Counted from the stretch's first letter, positions 24,722-34,223 are shown. The stretch: 59,094 bases of DNA from Specibacter cremeus (GCF_003946885.1 NZ_RWKQ01000006.1:653-59746); one strand, 5' to 3'. Notes: generated by a model not told the origin, from the letters alone. Translations and numbers: made by a program.

Positions 24722-26416
24722 CTACGATGTCGAGCCCGGGCGCAGCGGCTTCAGCGCGCGCTCCACGTCGGCAAGGTTGAACTCCGTCGGATCCAGTGTC
24801 TCCCCGTCGTGCAGCCCGAGCCAAACACGTAGTTCCTCGGACTCCGGGGTGACCGGACCGTTGGCGGCCTCAACCTTGTCCATCCAGCCCCACGGGCCGC
24901 CGGTGTCCTCCTGTGGCGCCAGCCCCCGCCCAGCCGTGCAGCGTGGCAGCGTGCCCGGGGCGGCCGCGGGCAGCACCTTCTCCAGCGTGAGCGTGTGTTC
25001 CCAGGAATCGCCAAAGTCGTACTCGTAGACCAGCTTGTCCTTCTCCCGTTTGAGCACGTCGGCCAGGGTCACGGCCGTTTCGTCCTTGGCCGGCTCGCCC
25101 CACGCGAACGCGTCCGGGTCGGGCAGCTGATACGTCGTGCCGTGCCGCCCACCTACCCGAAAGGCATGCATGTGGTAACCCTCCCAGTCGAACAACGACT
25201 GGATCACGTAGTGGACCGCATTAAGCGACAGCTCGGCCGGCACCTCGACGCGGCGCCACACGGGCGGGCGGATCCCGTCGACCTGCACCTTCAATTGATA
25301 GGTTGCCGCCGACGGAGTCGCCGGCAACCTATCAGCGCCGGCGGTGTCGAAGTCCGCGTCGCCCTCCGCCACCAGGCCGATCGCGCGCGCCAGCGGATCC
25401 CGCAGCACCCCCGGCACCTGGACGAATTCGCCCAAGGTGACCAGCCCGTCGTCCGCCCACTCGATGATCTCCGCATGCAGCCTGGTCGCGAGCCCGATCA
25501 CGTCGGTTCGGGCGGCCGCGGAGACCGCGTCAAGACGCGGCGGGTCGGCGGATCCGGCGGCGGCCAGGACGGAGTGGCGCAGTTCGGGCATGAGGCCCGC
25601 GGCGAACCAGTCCCCGTCGGCCAGGATGCCGACGAACAGGGCGAACGCCATGGACCGGGCCAGGGCGCCGGGACCCACGTCGCCGGCCAGCACGCTCTCG
25701 CCCAGCGGCGTGAGCCGGGCCCGAGTGGAGCCCACCGTGATGAATCGGGCAAGTTTCAAGGCCTGCCAATGGTTGGCCAGTCGCGGCAGCTGGTTCATGG
25801 ACTGCACCACCACGCAGTCTTCCGGTGTGCCGTCCTCGAGGATGGGTGCCCGTTTGGCGGCCCCGACGGCGTTGATGCCTAGACAGCCGGCCGCGGCCCG
25901 GATGTCGTTGCGCCGCAGCAGCCCGGTGCCGGTCACGTTCCTGCCCGCCCCGACCCAGCGCAGCAGTGCCAGCGTGTGGTCCCATAGCGGCAGGCCCTCG
26001 GCCTGGGCGTCGGCGTCGGCCGCGCTCAAGCTGGGGATGACAATGCCGGCCGCGTCGTCGTCCGTCCCCTGCGCCCCGTGGTACGCGACGTCGTGCGCGA
26101 GGGCCAGCGCCTCCTCGGTGCCGGTCCAGCGGCCCGTCTCGCGCAGGAAATCCAGGTACATGAGCAGGAATTCGGCGCATCCGGCGGCCATCTCGGGGTC
26201 AAAATCCGCGGCGTCGTCAAGCAGCACGGCGACCCGCGCCGGGTCCAGGTTCGTCAGGTCGGGGTCGGGTGCCAGGTCCGCGTACCGGCTGAGGAAATTC
26301 TGCACCACCGTGCCGATGTCGGCGGCGTCGCCGGCCAGGGCCGGCTGGGCCGCCAGCCAGTCGGTGAAGCCGGGAAGGGCGACGGCGGGCGCGCCGCTCT
26401 TGCTGTTCTTGGCCAT
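24722..26416 (-). CDS. Plasmid pRiA4b ORF-3 family protein, paralogue A
   Basis: 564 residues from the ATG at 26416. The C-terminal part (about 372-540) is the pRiA4b ORF-3 domain: TYQLKVQVDGIRPPVWRRVE, DFGDSWEHTLTLEKV, and GPWGW at the end. The first 370 residues are helical and unassigned. The domain is found on plasmids and beside transposons, and its function is unknown. A second paralogue lies upstream on the same strand with the same GAGGACCCC-ATGGCC leader. Confidence 0.82.
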   Translation of the reverse strand: MAKNSKSGAPAVALPGFTDWLAAQPALAGDAADIGTVVQNFLSRYADLAPDPDLTNLDPARVAVLLDDAADFDPEMAAGCAEFLLMYLDFLRETGRWTGTEEALALAHDVAYHGAQGTDDDAAGIVIPSLSAADADAQAEGLPLWDHTLALLRWVGAGRNVTGTGLLRRNDIRAAAGCLGINAVGAAKRAPILEDGTPEDCVVVQSMNQLPRLANHWQALKLARFITVGSTRARLTPLGESVLAGDVGPGALARSMAFALFVGILADGDWFAAGLMPELRHSVLAAAGSADPPRLDAVSAAARTDVIGLATRLHAEIIEWADDGLVTLGEFVQVPGVLRDPLARAIGLVAEGDADFDTAGADRLPATPSAATYQLKVQVDGIRPPVWRRVEVPAELSLNAVHYVIQSLFDWEGYHMHAFRVGGRHGTTYQLPDPDAFAWGEPAKDETAVTLADVLKREKDKLVYEYDFGDSWEHTLTLEKVLPAAAPGTLPRCTAGRGLAPQEDTGGPWGWMDKVEAANGPVTPESEELRVWLGLHDGETLDPTEFNLADVERALKPLRPGSTS

Positions 26417-26496
26417 GGGGTCCTCACATCGGCGGGGGAAGGATGGGCACGATTCTACGTGGCGGAACAGCGAAAGAGACGCTGTTGGCCATGTCA

Positions 26497-26549
26497 ATTC
26501 CCCAGATGATGCAGGTGAACGCCGCTCATTCCTGCATTATCTGGGGAAT
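26497..26549. repeat. 19-bp inverted repeat between the two pRiA4b paralogues
   Basis: Arms ATTCCCCAGATGATGCAGG (26497-26515) and CCTGCATTATCTGGGGAAT (26531-26549) pair with one G/T-type mismatch around a 15-nt loop. It lies 63 bp beyond the stop of paralogue B. It may be a terminator or a small palindromic repeat; it is not the same sequence as the 66-nt elements. Confidence 0.8.
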
Positions 26550-26611
26550 CGCCGCAGGCCTGGCCATGACGGTCGCACTCACGGGGCGAACCGCCGTCGT
26601 CCACCTGGCGG

Positions 26612-28414
26612 CTACGGCCGCAGGTCCTCCAGCTCCTCGTTGGCCTCATCGACGTCGAACTCCTCCGGATCCACCGTCTCGCCGTCGGCCAGGCCCAGCC
26701 AGTCGCGGTAGTTCACGTGCTCCGGATGGGAGGGATCCTCGGCGGCCGCCAGGATGTCCATCCAACCCCACGGCCCGCCGGAATCCTCCTGCGGTGCCAG
26801 CCCGCGCCCGCCGCCGCAGTTCGGCAGCCCGGCGGCCGGCAACGGGGGCAGCACCTTCTCCAACGTGATGGTGTGCTCCCAGCTGTCGCCGAAGTCGTAT
26901 TCGTACTTCATCCTGTCCTTTTCCCGGGACAGCAGGTCCACGAGCCGGACGGTCGTCTCGTCGACGGGCGGGTCGCCCCAGTGATCGGCGTCGGGATCGA
27001 AAGGCCCGTACGTGGTGCCGCGCGGGTCCCCGTCGTGGAACATGTGCAGGTGGTAGTCCTCCCACCGGAAGATCCGCTGGATCACCTCATGCAGTTCATC
27101 CAGCGTCGTCTCCGCCGGCACCTCCACCCGGCGCCACACGGGCGGGCGGATGCCGTCGATCTGGATTTTCAGCTGGTAGGTGGCCTCGGACGGCCCGCGC
27201 TCGGCCGCGGCGCGCGACGGTGCAGCCGCCAACCCGCCGCCGAGCGTCCCCACCAAATCCAGCACCATCTGGCGCAGGACAGGCGGCACCACGGCCCGGT
27301 CGCCGAGAATGAGGAGCCCCTCATCCGCCCACGCCCGGATACTCTGCCTGAGGGACTTCGGTGTCAGCTGTTCGAGCTGGAGCTTGTCCATCGCGGCACC
27401 CAGCAGGGCTTTCGTGTTCGGCGGGGTGGCCGAGGAGGCCGCGACGAACAAGCCCGTCGCCAACGTCTGGAGCTCTGCTTGGAAGAGCCACTCGGGTTCC
27501 TCGAACAGGATTTCGTGGTAGAACGACAGCGCCACCGCCCGGGTGGCGCGCACAGCCGCAACGGCCTCCGGCGTCGCCGCGGCCTGGCCGGGCTCGTTCG
27601 CGGCTGCCAGCACTGTGGCGGCGTCGGGCCCCGGCCTCACCGTCGTGGCGCCGATCTGGATCAGCCCGCAATTCGCCAACGCCTTCCAGTAGGACATGAG
27701 GCGTGGCGCATCCAGCATGGTCGTCACGACGCGCGGGGCGTCCGGATCACCGCGTGGTTCATAACGCCGCCGCCCCACGAGGTTGTCGCCCACGCACGCG
27801 GCCGCTTCCTCGATGTCCTTCAGCCGCAGCACGCCGGTGCCCGTGACCTCCCTGCCGGCGCCGATCCATCCCAGCAATGCGACGGCACGCTGCCACAGCG
27901 GCAACGAACGCGCCTCCGCCCAGGCCTCGTCGTCGGTCAACGCCGGGACGACAATGTCTGGAAGAGCGACGTCCAACTCGTCGTCATGGTCCAGCCCGCT
28001 GATCTCCAGCACTTCCGACAGGTCGGCTTCCGTGCCCGTCCAGGCCCCGGTCTCGAAGAGGTAGTGCACATACAGGTGCACGGTCATGCCCAGGATCTCG
28101 CCCATCATCGGGTCGAGGTCGTCGATGCCGCCCAGCGCCTTTTCGACGGCGTCCGGCTCAAGCGCCGTGACGTCAAGGTGCCGGGCGGCGTCGCCGTACA
28201 TCCCGAAAAAGTCCCGCATGACCTCCACGATCTCCACTTCCTGGTCCTTCGTGTCCGGGCGCCGCCGCAGCCACTCCGTGAAGGCCGGAACGACGACGGC
28301 GAACGCGCGGTCCGCGCGTGCCTCGGCAAGGGAGGTGATGTGGGAGGTCCCGGCGCGCACCGCCGGGTTGCCAGAGCGGTTCTTGCTCTTGCCGTGCTTG
28401 GTGTTCCGGGCCAT
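26612..28414 (-). CDS. Plasmid pRiA4b ORF-3 family protein, paralogue B
   Basis: 600 residues from the ATG at 28414 (MARNTKHGKSKNRSG) with GAGGAC upstream. It has the same layout as paralogue A: a long helical region with shared motifs (LLGWIGAGREVTGTGVLR here, LLRWVGAGRNVTGTGLLR in A), then the ORF-3 domain (TYQLKIQIDGIRPPVWRRVE, YDFGDSWEHTITLEKV). The tandem pair arose by an old duplication, since the proteins differ widely. Role unknown. Confidence 0.82.
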   Translation of the reverse strand: MARNTKHGKSKNRSGNPAVRAGTSHITSLAEARADRAFAVVVPAFTEWLRRRPDTKDQEVEIVEVMRDFFGMYGDAARHLDVTALEPDAVEKALGGIDDLDPMMGEILGMTVHLYVHYLFETGAWTGTEADLSEVLEISGLDHDDELDVALPDIVVPALTDDEAWAEARSLPLWQRAVALLGWIGAGREVTGTGVLRLKDIEEAAACVGDNLVGRRRYEPRGDPDAPRVVTTMLDAPRLMSYWKALANCGLIQIGATTVRPGPDAATVLAAANEPGQAAATPEAVAAVRATRAVALSFYHEILFEEPEWLFQAELQTLATGLFVAASSATPPNTKALLGAAMDKLQLEQLTPKSLRQSIRAWADEGLLILGDRAVVPPVLRQMVLDLVGTLGGGLAAAPSRAAAERGPSEATYQLKIQIDGIRPPVWRRVEVPAETTLDELHEVIQRIFRWEDYHLHMFHDGDPRGTTYGPFDPDADHWGDPPVDETTVRLVDLLSREKDRMKYEYDFGDSWEHTITLEKVLPPLPAAGLPNCGGGRGLAPQEDSGGPWGWMDILAAAEDPSHPEHVNYRDWLGLADGETVDPEEFDVDEANEELEDLRP

Positions 28415-28466
28415 GGGGTCCTCACGCTGGGGTCGGGGTTGGAGAAAACCCTATCCCAAAGCGCGC

Positions 28467-28823
28467 CTACTCGCCCCTGGCCCGCTCCACCAGCAGCGTC
28501 ACGATCCGGGCCACGAGCTCCAGCGGGACCGCCTTGTCCAGCGGGAACTTCACCGTGCCCTTCGCGGCCAGGTACGGTGCCACGTCGCGGGAGAACTCGG
28601 CGTCGCCTGCCGGCAACGGATACAGCGACACATGGTGTTTCCAGCCGGCGAAGAACACCACGGGCTTTCCGTCCAGACTCATGGTGGGCATGCCGTAACT
28701 GATGGATTCCGCCAGGTGGGGCGCCGTGTCCAGGATGGTGCGCCGCAGCTCCTGCAGGACCTCCTGCACGGGCGCGGGAAACGACGCGATGTAGTCGTCA
28801 ACGGTCGCGAAAGGTTGTGCCAT
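28467..28823 (-). CDS. DUF1801/YdhG-like protein
   Basis: 118 residues from the ATG at 28823 (MAQPFATVDDYIASFPAPVQ). The whole protein matches the YdhG/DUF1801 fold: TILDTAPHLAESISYGMPTM, FFAGWKHHVSLYP and GTVKFPLDKAVP. Relatives in Bacillus are frataxin-like iron chaperones; that role here is inferred by family only. Single gene. Confidence 0.87.
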   Translation of the reverse strand: MAQPFATVDDYIASFPAPVQEVLQELRRTILDTAPHLAESISYGMPTMSLDGKPVVFFAGWKHHVSLYPLPAGDAEFSRDVAPYLAAKGTVKFPLDKAVPLELVARIVTLLVERARGE

Positions 28824-29135
28824 GGACCCATTATCCCTGCGCAGGAACCGAGGGCGCGGCGGTGGGTGCCCGCCGCCGGTTGGGGAATACAACCGGCAGG
28901 CGGCGGGACCAGCACCGTGCTGCATGGCTCCGGCAGGCCGGCCCGTCGCCGATCAGATCGTGACAACTGCGGGCGTGGGCGGGCATGCGGGACATCCCTG
29001 CAACACGCTTTCATTCTTCCGCCCGACGCTGGAAGCGGGCCCGAAGAACGCTGGGCAGCCGCCGACAATGCGGCCCACCCGTGACCCGGTCAGGTCCTGG
29101 TGCTACGCTCCGAACAGCATCGCCTGGAAGGAATC
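28824..29135. other. 312-bp intergenic region
   Basis: No credible gene. It lies between the divergent DUF1801 and DUF2127 genes. A GC-rich imperfect hairpin (CCCGCCGCCGGTTG with CAACCGG-CAGG-CGGCGGG) lies near 28868-28905. A candidate promoter GTGACC, 17 nt, TACGCT (-10 at 29104-29109) stands before the DUF2127 gene. Confidence 0.5.
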
Positions 29136-30362
29136 ATGGCCCGGCTCAAACTCACGGACTGGTGGGACAAGCTCTTCGCCATCGGCATCGCGCTCAAGGG
29201 GCTCGACGGCGTCATCGAGCTCCTTGGCGGCTTCGCCCTGCTGTTCGTCGGACCGGCCCAGATCAACCACTGGGCGTTCCTGTTCACCCGGTCGGAACTC
29301 AGCGAGGACCCCAACGACTTCATCGCGAACCACATCCTGGCGGCCGCAGCCAAGCTGACCGGCAACATCGTGCTCTTCACGGCCGTGTACCTCATCGTCC
29401 ACGGCCTGGTGAAGGTCATCCTGGTCGGGGCACTGCTGCTGAACCAGACGTGGGCGTACCCGTGGATGATCGGCGTGCTCGTCCTGTTCATCGTGTACCA
29501 GCTGTACCAATTGGCGGTGAAATGGTCGTGGGGCCTGCTGGCCCTGACGGTGTTCGACGCGTTCATCGTGGTGTTGACCTGGCACGAGTACAAGAGGCAC
29601 AGGAAACGACACACCGCCGCACCCGGCCCGCGCCGCGAGACCGCACCCGCGCCCCGGGTTCGCGGCCGCGTGCCTATGCTGGAGGGGCCGGCCCGGGAAT
29701 TGGACCGACGCGTCTGGACCGACGCACAGCGACCGATCGAATCGGAGGGCCTCAACATGGCGGCATGGCAGGAAACACTTCATCTCTGGGGGCCCGCATG
29801 GGCGGCGGTCCGCGGCCTGGACGGCGCCTGGGACGGTGCGGCGGTCGCCGTGGACGGCGGCGAGACCGTCCTGGCCTGGCCCGGCGACATCCCGGCCACC
29901 GGTGCCGTGACGGTGGTGACCGACCAGCCCGGGGACGCCGGCGCGGCGGCCGCCGGGCAGGGCCTGGCCGCCGCCGGTGAGCTAGTGCTGCTCACCGCCC
30001 GGACGCAGGACCTGGACATGGTCCCGGGCTTGCCGCCGAACGCGAACCTGGCCGAGGCGCCGCTGGAGATGTACGACGCCGTGGAGGTGTCCCTGTTCGA
30101 CCGGCCCGTCGCCGGCGGCCGCATCAAGGTCGGTGACGGCCTGGCCGTCCTCGGCGGGCTGCATGTCGACCCCGGCCATGACGACATCGCGGCCCAAATC
30201 GAGGCCGCCATGATCGCCTCGCTCGGTGAAGAGGCCTTCCTGCACGGCGCCGACACACTGTACCTCGTCGCGGACGCCGACCAGGCCGCCCGGTTCGCCG
30301 GCACCGGCTGGACGGAGGCGGCCCGGCTGCTCAACTTCATTCGTCCCCACTTGCCGGCCTGA
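29136..30362 (+). CDS. DUF2127 membrane protein fused in frame to an acetyltransferase-like domain
   Basis: 408 residues from the ATG at 29136, behind GGAAGGAATC. Residues 1-160 are a DUF2127 membrane protein with four or so membrane segments (WWDKLFAIGIALKGLDGVIE, TGNIVLFTAVYLIVHG). A Pro/Arg-rich link follows, then about 200 residues beginning MAAWQETLHLWGPAWAAVRG that look like an atypical GNAT-type protein ending NFIRPHLPA. No stop separates the two, yet an ATG at 29757 has GGAGGG before it. Either a true fusion, or two genes of which the first lost its stop. Confidence 0.65.
   Translation: MARLKLTDWWDKLFAIGIALKGLDGVIELLGGFALLFVGPAQINHWAFLFTRSELSEDPNDFIANHILAAAAKLTGNIVLFTAVYLIVHGLVKVILVGALLLNQTWAYPWMIGVLVLFIVYQLYQLAVKWSWGLLALTVFDAFIVVLTWHEYKRHRKRHTAAPGPRRETAPAPRVRGRVPMLEGPARELDRRVWTDAQRPIESEGLNMAAWQETLHLWGPAWAAVRGLDGAWDGAAVAVDGGETVLAWPGDIPATGAVTVVTDQPGDAGAAAAGQGLAAAGELVLLTARTQDLDMVPGLPPNANLAEAPLEMYDAVEVSLFDRPVAGGRIKVGDGLAVLGGLHVDPGHDDIAAQIEAAMIASLGEEAFLHGADTLYLVADADQAARFAGTGWTEAARLLNFIRPHLPA
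29745..29759 (+). promoter_or_regulatory. Internal ribosome-binding site and ATG within the fused ORF
   Basis: GGAGGG followed by an ATG at 29757-29759 in the same frame would allow the acetyltransferase-like part (about 201 residues) to be made separately. Confidence 0.5.
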
Positions 30363-30411
30363 AAATCGCTGGCGCGATTCTCAGGAACCTGGCAAGCGTG
30401 GGCCCGCACGG

Positions 30412-30451
30412 AAGGACGACGGCGGAACTCGTGAGTGCCGCCGTCGTCCTT
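30412..30451. terminator. Bidirectional terminator
   Basis: 14-bp perfect stem AAGGACGACGGCGG / CCGCCGTCGTCCTT (30412-30425 and 30438-30451), 12-nt loop, between the convergent DUF2127 fusion and subtilase genes. Confidence 0.7.
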
Positions 30452-30465
30452 TCGCCTTGGCAGGG

Positions 30466-33400
30466 TCAGTGCGTGGACTTCCGGCGCCGCGTGGCGATCA
30501 GCAGGACCGTGGCGGCCAGGATCAGCGCCAGCGCGCCGGCGACCAGCGGCAGCAGGCCCACGGCACCGGTGTGGCCCAGCTCCTGCGGGTCGGCCTGGTT
30601 GGACGGTCCGGGCGGCGGCAGGGTCGACGTGCCCGGCACTTGCGACGAGGGGGCGGTGGAGTGGCCGGGCGTGCCTGCCGGTGCGGTGGAACCCGTCGGC
30701 TTGGCCGTCGCCGGCGGGGCGGGCGCGACCACGACCGTGGACAGCTGCGCACGTTGCCCCGAACCGTTGTGCAGATGCAGGAACAGCACCTGGCCGGCGG
30801 GGGCCGCGGCTGCCACGCCGGCGGGCGCAGCGGCCCGCGTGCTCGCCGGTGTACGGTGCACGGTCAGCGCCGTGTTCGGCGCGTCAACGAACAGGGCGGA
30901 CTGCCCGGTCCTGTCCGCGCCCTGGAACCACAGGGACGGCGTGACGGGGTTGAACGTGATCCAGTTCGTCTCGTCGACCGGCAGCTCGCTGCCGTCCTGG
31001 TCCAGCGGCTGGTATGTCGTGTAGGTCGCCACACGGTACCTGATGGTGGCCGGCTTCGACGGGTCGATGCCCAGCACCGACGCCTTGACGGGCAGCACCA
31101 GCGTATTGGTGTCGAACGTGTTCGTGTCGACGTTGCCGCCCACGCCGTTGGCGAACTCGGGGGCGGCCAGCTGCCCGCCGAGCGTCGTGTCGTAGGGGGT
31201 CACCAGGATGGCGTCCAGTCCGGCCTGCGCGCCGGTCTGCAACACGTAGTCGGCCTGGTAGTCGCCGTTCGCGTCGGCGCCGCTCACATTGACCTCGACG
31301 CTGATGGCGCTCGCGTTCATCAGCGCCGGCCAGTTGCCCCAGGTGCTGACGCCGAAGTAGAGCATGCCATCGGCGGCCGGGTCGCCGCCGGCCGCCTTGA
31401 TGGCCGGGATGGTCGAGGAGGCGCCCACGTACTGCAGGTCCATGGAGCGGCTGGTCACGGGCGCGATCTCGGCGTCCGGGAGCTTGGGACTCGTGGCCCC
31501 GAGCACGAACGGCGCAACCACCGACCGGTACGCCTGGGTGCCGGCGCCCTGGGTGACACCGCGGCCGGACATGGAGACCCGGGCGGTGGCGCCGTCATGG
31601 GTGAAATTGACGGTTTTCGCCGCGGACATGGCGGAGACGGGCTTCGGCGCCGCATACACCGGCACGCGCAGCTTGGGCGTCGTCGGCGAGGTCAGCTCGA
31701 CCCAGCCGGACGCGTCTGCCAGGAACTGCCGGGCCGCGCCCATCTGGGTCGGCGACATCGTCGGGTCCATCGACTTGGCCAGCGCGGCCGGATTGGCAAT
31801 GGAAAGCGTCACCGTCACCTGGGCGCTCCCGCCCGCCGGCACGGCCACGACGGGCGGTGACACCGTATATGCCACACCCGGCATGGACGTGGCCGCCTGG
31901 TAGCCGACCGCGAATTCCTGCGGCCCGGCGCCGCCATTGGTCACGGTGACGGTCTTCGCCACCGTGACCGGCTGGTCCGTGACCTCCATGACGCCGTAGT
32001 CGACGCTGGTCAGGACCGGGTCGTCGGTGGCGTACGCGCCGATTTGGTCCGTCGCCGCCGTCACGGCCGCCAGCGCGTCCACCCGGCCGGAACCGACCCG
32101 GTTGGGCCCGAACACGGCACCGCCTTGATGCACGTCGTGGACGGCGGTGTTCATGATGGCGGTCTTGACCTGGTACGGATTCAGGGGGCCCATGCCCATC
32201 AGCAGCGCCGCGATGCCGGCAACATGCGGGGTGGCCATCGACGTGCCGCTCATGACGGCCACGCCGGTGCCCGAGCCCACGCCGGCGGACGGGATGGATG
32301 TTCCCGGGGCGGCGACGTCGGGCTTGACGATCCCGGTGGAGCCGTGGACGCCGCGCGAGGAGCCGTCATTGAGCGTGTCGAACGCGCCCGAGGGTACGCT
32401 GACGGTGCCCCGCAACGCCGGATCAAGTGTCAGCTGCAGCGTGCCGGCCTTGGCGGCCGGCGTGAGCGCCGTGGTGGCCGGGCCATTGAGCTGCAGACCG
32501 GGGATGGTCGCGTTCCCGCCGATGCCGTTCGCGAACGACGCCGCCGTGGAGGTCAGCACCACGCCCGTCGCTTCGGCCTTGCCCGCATTGTCGAACCGGG
32601 CCGTGGAGCCGCACGCGCGCGCCGCCGCGTTGTCGCCCCATTCGAGCATGACCCACTTGCCCTTGATCGTGGCGGCGTCGGCCGCACTGAACGGCGCGCA
32701 GCCGTCCAGGTTGTCGGCCGGGGCGTACACGACCGTGCCGCTGAGCTGCGCGCCACTTGGCGGGGCGTCATAGTTGAAGTTGCCCGAGAACTGGCCGGCG
32801 TACGTGCCCTTCACCGCCGCAGGGGCGGTGGCCAGGATGCCGTCGGCGGCCGCGGTGGACCCCACGCTGTTGGCCACGGCGAGACTGGACCGGGCATTGC
32901 CCGGTGAGCCACCGACGTCGTACACGTCATCGGCGTTGCCGGAGGCGACCACGGTGAGCACGCCCTCCGTCGTCATCTTGTCGATGATGGCGTTCTCGGG
33001 GTCGTCGGCGGGCGACCAGTCGCCGCCGAGCGACAGGTTCACGATGTTGGCGTGATCGCTGAAGTCGCCGTCGCCGTTCGGGTCCATCGCCCGGTCCAGG
33101 GCCTCCCCGATGACGTCGGAGGAGCCGCTGCAGCCGAAGACGCGCAGCGCCAGTAATTTGGCCTGCGGCGCGGAGCCCGGGCCGATCCGCATGGCGTTCA
33201 CGGTGGCGTCGGTCAGGGTGCCGTAGTCGCCCGTGAACGTGGTGCCGTCGGCGTTGACGCCGAAGCCGGCGGCCGTGCCGGCCACGTGCGTGCCATGGCC
33301 GTCGCAGTCGAGCGGGTTGTTGTCGGGGTGCGGGACCGGCTGGTAGTTCGGGGACCCGGGGTCGGCCTGGTAGTCGTCGCCGACCAGGTCGTAGCCGCCG

Positions 33401-34101
33401 ACGAACTTGCTCGGGTCGTAGGTGCCCGGGACGAGCGTCGGGGACGCCTTGGCCTGAGCGAAGGCGGCCTTCGTGCCCGGGCCGCCGAAGTCGGTGTGCG
33501 TGTAGTCGATGCCGGAGTCGATCACGGCGATGGTGACGCCCGCGCCGGTCTGGTGCGTCTGCGTCCACGCGTTCAGGGCCTGCGTGTCGACGGCCGTGCC
33601 GGAATTGCTCAGGTGCTTGGTGACAAGGGGGGTGATCTTGACGACGTCGCTGCGGCCGGCCAGGGCGCGGATGGCGGCCGCGTCGGCGGTGATGGCGGTG
33701 CCGGGCAACGTATTCGTGGTCGTGTACAGGGTCGTGGCGCCGGCCTGGCCGGCCACCGACCGGGCCGTGGCGTCGATGCCGGCGCGAACCCGTTTCACGG
33801 CATCCGGGTTGCGGACCGGCGCCGAACGGGCCGGCCGGTTCGCGGCCGGCGGCTGCGTCGCCTCGAACGCGCCCTTGCCCGTGAACTGCACGTAGACGGA
33901 CAGCCTGCCCTTGGCCGTGGCCAGCGAGCCGCCGAACTTGTGCGCCGGGGCCAGGGATTGCGGGGCCGCGGCGTGGCCGATGCCCGCCGCCGGCGCCGGG
34001 GCGTCATCGGCCACGGCCACACTGACGGTGGTTGCCGCGACGGCCAGGCCGGCCAACGCGGCCAACAGGCGGGCTCCGGTGCGCGAGGGCATTCTGCTCA
34101 T
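30466..34101 (-). CDS. Subtilisin-like S8 protease with PA domain and LPXTG-like anchor
   Basis: 1211 residues from the ATG at 34101, chosen for AGGAG 5 nt upstream. Signal peptide (1-31), propeptide-like region, then the catalytic triad: D195 (AVIDSGID), H269 (DGHGTHVAG) and Ser near 620 (SGTSMATPHVAG). A PA-type insert lies between His and Ser. A long C-terminal region has immunoglobulin-like repeats. A Pro/Thr-rich stretch follows, then LGHTG, a hydrophobic helix and a basic tail RRRKSTH. LGHTG is a variant sortase signal. The protein is exported and probably wall-anchored, degrading extracellular protein. A GTG/ATG at 34113 is an alternative start. Confidence 0.92.
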   Translation of the reverse strand: MSRMPSRTGARLLAALAGLAVAATTVSVAVADDAPAPAAGIGHAAAPQSLAPAHKFGGSLATAKGRLSVYVQFTGKGAFEATQPPAANRPARSAPVRNPDAVKRVRAGIDATARSVAGQAGATTLYTTTNTLPGTAITADAAAIRALAGRSDVVKITPLVTKHLSNSGTAVDTQALNAWTQTHQTGAGVTIAVIDSGIDYTHTDFGGPGTKAAFAQAKASPTLVPGTYDPSKFVGGYDLVGDDYQADPGSPNYQPVPHPDNNPLDCDGHGTHVAGTAAGFGVNADGTTFTGDYGTLTDATVNAMRIGPGSAPQAKLLALRVFGCSGSSDVIGEALDRAMDPNGDGDFSDHANIVNLSLGGDWSPADDPENAIIDKMTTEGVLTVVASGNADDVYDVGGSPGNARSSLAVANSVGSTAAADGILATAPAAVKGTYAGQFSGNFNYDAPPSGAQLSGTVVYAPADNLDGCAPFSAADAATIKGKWVMLEWGDNAAARACGSTARFDNAGKAEATGVVLTSTAASFANGIGGNATIPGLQLNGPATTALTPAAKAGTLQLTLDPALRGTVSVPSGAFDTLNDGSSRGVHGSTGIVKPDVAAPGTSIPSAGVGSGTGVAVMSGTSMATPHVAGIAALLMGMGPLNPYQVKTAIMNTAVHDVHQGGAVFGPNRVGSGRVDALAAVTAATDQIGAYATDDPVLTSVDYGVMEVTDQPVTVAKTVTVTNGGAGPQEFAVGYQAATSMPGVAYTVSPPVVAVPAGGSAQVTVTLSIANPAALAKSMDPTMSPTQMGAARQFLADASGWVELTSPTTPKLRVPVYAAPKPVSAMSAAKTVNFTHDGATARVSMSGRGVTQGAGTQAYRSVVAPFVLGATSPKLPDAEIAPVTSRSMDLQYVGASSTIPAIKAAGGDPAADGMLYFGVSTWGNWPALMNASAISVEVNVSGADANGDYQADYVLQTGAQAGLDAILVTPYDTTLGGQLAAPEFANGVGGNVDTNTFDTNTLVLPVKASVLGIDPSKPATIRYRVATYTTYQPLDQDGSELPVDETNWITFNPVTPSLWFQGADRTGQSALFVDAPNTALTVHRTPASTRAAAPAGVAAAAPAGQVLFLHLHNGSGQRAQLSTVVVAPAPPATAKPTGSTAPAGTPGHSTAPSSQVPGTSTLPPPGPSNQADPQELGHTGAVGLLPLVAGALALILAATVLLIATRRRKSTH

Positions 34102-34194
34102 GGATCTCCTCATGGGGGGACCACCCGCTCGGGCGTGCACGACGGGGGGCATGGTGCGGTGATGCGGGTTCCGTCTCGGAGCGAACCTTGCACC

Positions 34195-34223
34195 AGTTTT
34201 CTGGACATCGACTCGGCTGTCAA
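34195..34223 (-). promoter_or_regulatory. Promoter of the subtilase gene
   Basis: On the minus strand a consensus -35 TTGACA (34218-34223), 17 nt, AAAACT (34195-34200), about 95 nt before the ATG. Confidence 0.5.

Noticed and set aside
30226-31860. 544-codon plus-strand open frame
   Set aside because: It is antisense to the subtilase gene and rich in Arg and Gly as a codon-shadow. No start signal.
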